From: Bacteroidota bacterium
GTDB lineage: Bacteria > Bacteroidota > Bacteroidia > Bacteroidales > Prolixibacteraceae
DNA: 6,651 nucleotides
Direction: 5' to 3'
Assembly: GCA_030706665.1 (NCBI GenBank)
Contig: JAUZOB010000183.1
Coordinates: 1 to 6,651, forward strand
Shown: in pieces, positions 4,356 to 6,651 of the stretch
How the letters are laid out: each line of letters starts with the position of its first letter
How positions within the stretch are numbered: position 1 is the stretch's first letter
Notes under the pieces: generated by a model
Database searches by the model: none
The model's input: the letters and a program-made list of their open reading frames with translations, nothing else
What the model was told of the DNA's origin: nothing
Made by a program: the position numbers and the translations under genes

Positions 4356-6651
4356 ATGAATAGAAGACTAAGTTTTTGGTTTATCGTACTTTTGCTTGGT
4401 GTTATTGTTAGTAATGCGTCTGCACAATACGATTTAAAAAGCCCTGTTCCGCTTGATCCCAATGTGCGGCATGGTGTATTGAAGAATGGGCTTACCTATT
4501 ACATTCGGGCGAATAAGGAACCGAAAGAGCGCGCCAGTTTTTACATTATTCAAAATGTAGGGGCAATGCTCGAAAATGACGACCAGAATGGATTGGCACA
4601 TTTTCTTGAACATATGGCTTTTAACGGAACAGAACATTTCCCCGACAAAGCATTATTGAATACACTTGAAAAGCATGGTGTTGCTTTTGGGCGTAATTTG
4701 AATGCTTATACCTTTTATGATGAAACGGTATATAACATTTCGGATGTGCCCACTACTAACAAAGCATTTCTGGATACCTGCCTCTTGATGTTGAGTGACT
4801 GGTCGCATCGCCTCTTACTGACCGATAAAGAAATTGATGATGAACGCGGGGTGATTCAGGAGGAATGGAGAACACGCCGTAATGCTTACTTCCGTATTTT
4901 CCAAAAGACTGCTCAAGGTCTTTTCACCGGCTCGAAATATAGTCAGCGTGATGTGATCGGAGACCTGAACGTAATTAAGAATTTCAAATACAATACTATC
5001 CGGGACTTCTATCATGACTGGTACCGTACCGATCTTCAGGCAATCGCAGTAATAGGAGATTTTGATGCTGTGAAAATGGAAGAGAAAGTCAAAGAGATGT
5101 TCTCTCAGCTTCCGGCTGTTGAAAATCCGAAACCAAGACCGTCTTATGAGATCCCCGGGAATGAGAAGCCTGTCTTTTGTCTGGCTACTGATCCTGAAGC
5201 TACCAATTCTTCAATAAGTATCTTTATCAAACATCCCGCTGTTGCTCCAAAAGATAAAAACTTCGGAACCTGGAAAGATTATATTATGAGCCGTCTGTAT
5301 AACCAGATGTTTAGTGCTCGTATTTCTGAAATCCTGCAACAGGATAATCCTCCTTTTACTGATGCGAGTGCCGATTTTGGCTCATATATTGCCCGCACCC
5401 GTAACTTCTATATGATCAACGTCGGAGCAAAAACAAATGAAGAGGCTCGGGCATTGGAAGCTATTATGAAGGAGAATGTGAGAGTGAAACAACATGGATT
5501 CACAGCTTCAGAACTTGAACGTGCCAAAGCAAACACATTGACGATGATAGAAAGTGCATATAATAGTCGGGAAAAACGCTCAAATGACCAATACTGTAGT
5601 GAAATGTCCCGCCACTTTCTTGAGAATGAAGCTTGCCCGGGAATTGAGTCTGAATTTGCTTTCTACAAAGACCTTCTTCCCAAAATAACATTGGAAGAGA
5701 TGAATGCGCTTGCTCCAAAGTGGTTGACGAAAGAGAATCGCGTTATTGTTGTTTCCGGTCCTGAAAAGCAGGGCGTAACCCATTTAACCGAACAGGAAGC
5801 ATTAAGTATCATTGACAAGGTCGAAACTTCAACCGTTGAGCCTTATGTCGATAAAGTGGCTAGTGCCCAGCTGATGAAAGAACTTCCGAAAGGAGGTAAG
5901 GTCGTTGCTGAAAGGAAACTTCCGGAATACAATGCTGTTGAATGGACTCTGTCTAATGGTGTAAAGGTTGCTTATCGTTATTCTGATCTGAATAAAGACC
6001 AAATTCTGTTCTCTTCCGTTAGTCCGGGCGGTAACTCTTTGTTGGCAAAAACAGATCTGCCCTCTGCTTTGTATACTGATTCAATGGTTAACGGTTTTGG
6101 TGTTGCAGATTATGATCCTGTTACTCTCAGTAAAATTCTTACGGGTAAAAATGTCTCGGTTAATGTTACTTTGGGTACTCTTTCTGAAGGAATTTCTGGT
6201 AGTTCAACACCAAAAGATTTTGAAACCATGTTGCAGTTGACTTACCTCTATTTTGAAAAACCAAGGTTTGATCAGACTATATACAAATCGAGCATGGACA
6301 GAACAAGATCAATGCTTCAGAATGCTCAAAATGATCCACAAAAAGTAATGCAAGATTCGTTATCTCTAATTCTTGATAATTATCATCCGAGAATCGTATT
6401 GCAGAATATTGAAACGCTGAACAAGGTTTCTTTTGATAAGATTAAAGAAATTTACCTGAATCGTTTTAAAGATGCCAGCGACTTCACTTTCTATTTCGTT
6501 GGTTATATGAAACCGGAAGAAGCCAAACCTCTTATTGAAAAATACCTTGGATCATTAACCTCAATTCATCGGAAAGAAAATTGGGTGAATAATAAGATGG
6601 GATTGCCTAAGGGGAATGTTGTTAAAGATATTCAGCTGAAATTAAACGTTC
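4356..6651 (+). CDS. Periplasmic M16 family zinc metallopeptidase (PqqL-like), copy 2, 3' end outside window
   Basis: The frame is open from ATG 4356 to the window edge: 765 codons plus one base, with no stop or frameshift. The start is fixed by homology with copy 1, including the shared ATTCTTGT-ATG context. Residues 1-23 are a type I signal peptide ending S-A-S-A before Q24. The zinc motif H82-F-L-E85-H86 and the distal 'DERGVIQEEW' (E163, E170) are kept, so the enzyme should be active in the periplasm. The second half again begins near residue 527 and lacks the zinc motif. The R-Y clamp motif of the second half would fall beyond the edge. About 105-110 of 765 residues differ from copy 1 (about 86% identity). 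Changes are dense in the signal peptide (about 13 of the first 40), around 176-192 and around 261-325, and sparse across the catalytic core. It is probably a functional, diverging paralogue. Confidence 0.9.
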   Translation, partial: MNRRLSFWFIVLLLGVIVSNASAQYDLKSPVPLDPNVRHGVLKNGLTYYIRANKEPKERASFYIIQNVGAMLENDDQNGLAHFLEHMAFNGTEHFPDKALLNTLEKHGVAFGRNLNAYTFYDETVYNISDVPTTNKAFLDTCLLMLSDWSHRLLLTDKEIDDERGVIQEEWRTRRNAYFRIFQKTAQGLFTGSKYSQRDVIGDLNVIKNFKYNTIRDFYHDWYRTDLQAIAVIGDFDAVKMEEKVKEMFSQLPAVENPKPRPSYEIPGNEKPVFCLATDPEATNSSISIFIKHPAVAPKDKNFGTWKDYIMSRLYNQMFSARISEILQQDNPPFTDASADFGSYIARTRNFYMINVGAKTNEEARALEAIMKENVRVKQHGFTASELERAKANTLTMIESAYNSREKRSNDQYCSEMSRHFLENEACPGIESEFAFYKDLLPKITLEEMNALAPKWLTKENRVIVVSGPEKQGVTHLTEQEALSIIDKVETSTVEPYVDKVASAQLMKELPKGGKVVAERKLPEYNAVEWTLSNGVKVAYRYSDLNKDQILFSSVSPGGNSLLAKTDLPSALYTDSMVNGFGVADYDPVTLSKILTGKNVSVNVTLGTLSEGISGSSTPKDFETMLQLTYLYFEKPRFDQTIYKSSMDRTRSMLQNAQNDPQKVMQDSLSLILDNYHPRIVLQNIETLNKVSFDKIKEIYLNRFKDASDFTFYFVGYMKPEEAKPLIEKYLGSLTSIHRKENWVNNKMGLPKGNVVKDIQLKLNV

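Larger units (their letters stand above)
3914..6651 (+). repeat. Tandem duplication unit, copy B (cut by the window end)
   Basis: Right copy of the duplication: lipoprotein 3' remnant (3914-4109), terminator T3, a diverged leader, then the second M16 gene to the window edge. Recognisable homology to copy A begins abruptly near 3914, shortly after T2, which marks the apparent duplication junction. The region 3838-4355, 518 bases without an intact gene, is accounted for by T2, the remnant, T3 and the leader. Confidence 0.85.

Noticed and set aside
5500..5783. Two overlapping minus-strand open frames opposite peptidase 2
   Set aside because: They lie antisense to the conserved M16 frame, overlap each other and show no protein-like motif.
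1..6651. CRISPR array, tRNA or rRNA genes
   Set aside because: No regularly spaced short repeats, cloverleaf-like arms or rRNA-like conserved stretches were seen on either strand.

Overview
The window looks like chromosomal DNA from a member of the Bacteroidota, probably of the order Bacteroidales. The clues are AT-leaning base composition, a surface-type lipoprotein with acidic residues after its lipobox cysteine, a FAS1-domain protein directly upstream of it as seen at the tail of many Sus-like loci, and starts without a strong Shine-Dalgarno sequence. The exact genus cannot be read from this sequence; a Parabacteroides/Bacteroides-like gut organism is only a guess.

Layout, all on the + strand: (1) 1-327, the 3' end of a fasciclin (FAS1) domain protein that enters from the left edge; (2) 352-774, a 140-residue small lipoprotein closely spaced behind it; (3) a strong intrinsic terminator (T1, about 803-847); (4) 1012-3837, a complete 941-residue periplasmic M16 (PqqL-like, two-halved) zinc metallopeptidase, followed by terminator T2 (about 3858-3897); (5) 3914-4109, a decayed remnant of the 3' part of the small lipoprotein gene, followed by its own terminator T3 (about 4135-4180); (6) 4356 to the right edge, a second M16 peptidase gene, intact in frame but cut by the window end after 765 codons.

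The dominant structural fact is a tandem segmental duplication. The unit '3' end of lipoprotein gene - terminator - leader - M16 peptidase' occurs twice, and the two peptidase genes lie exactly 3344 bp apart over all 2296 comparable coding bases with no net indel. The second lipoprotein copy has lost its 5' end and acquired three frameshifting indels, while the second peptidase stays open and its catalytic motif is kept. The two peptidases are about 86% identical by hand count, with a mosaic of nearly identical and strongly diverged patches.

Functionally, the peptidases carry type I signal peptides and an HFLEH zinc motif, so they should act in the periplasm on peptides or small proteins. Their position behind a FAS1 protein and a surface-type lipoprotein suggests, but does not prove, an outer-membrane import locus with periplasmic processing, analogous to TonB receptor/M16 pairs such as FusA-FusC. 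The expected SusC/SusD-like genes would lie left of this window and cannot be seen.
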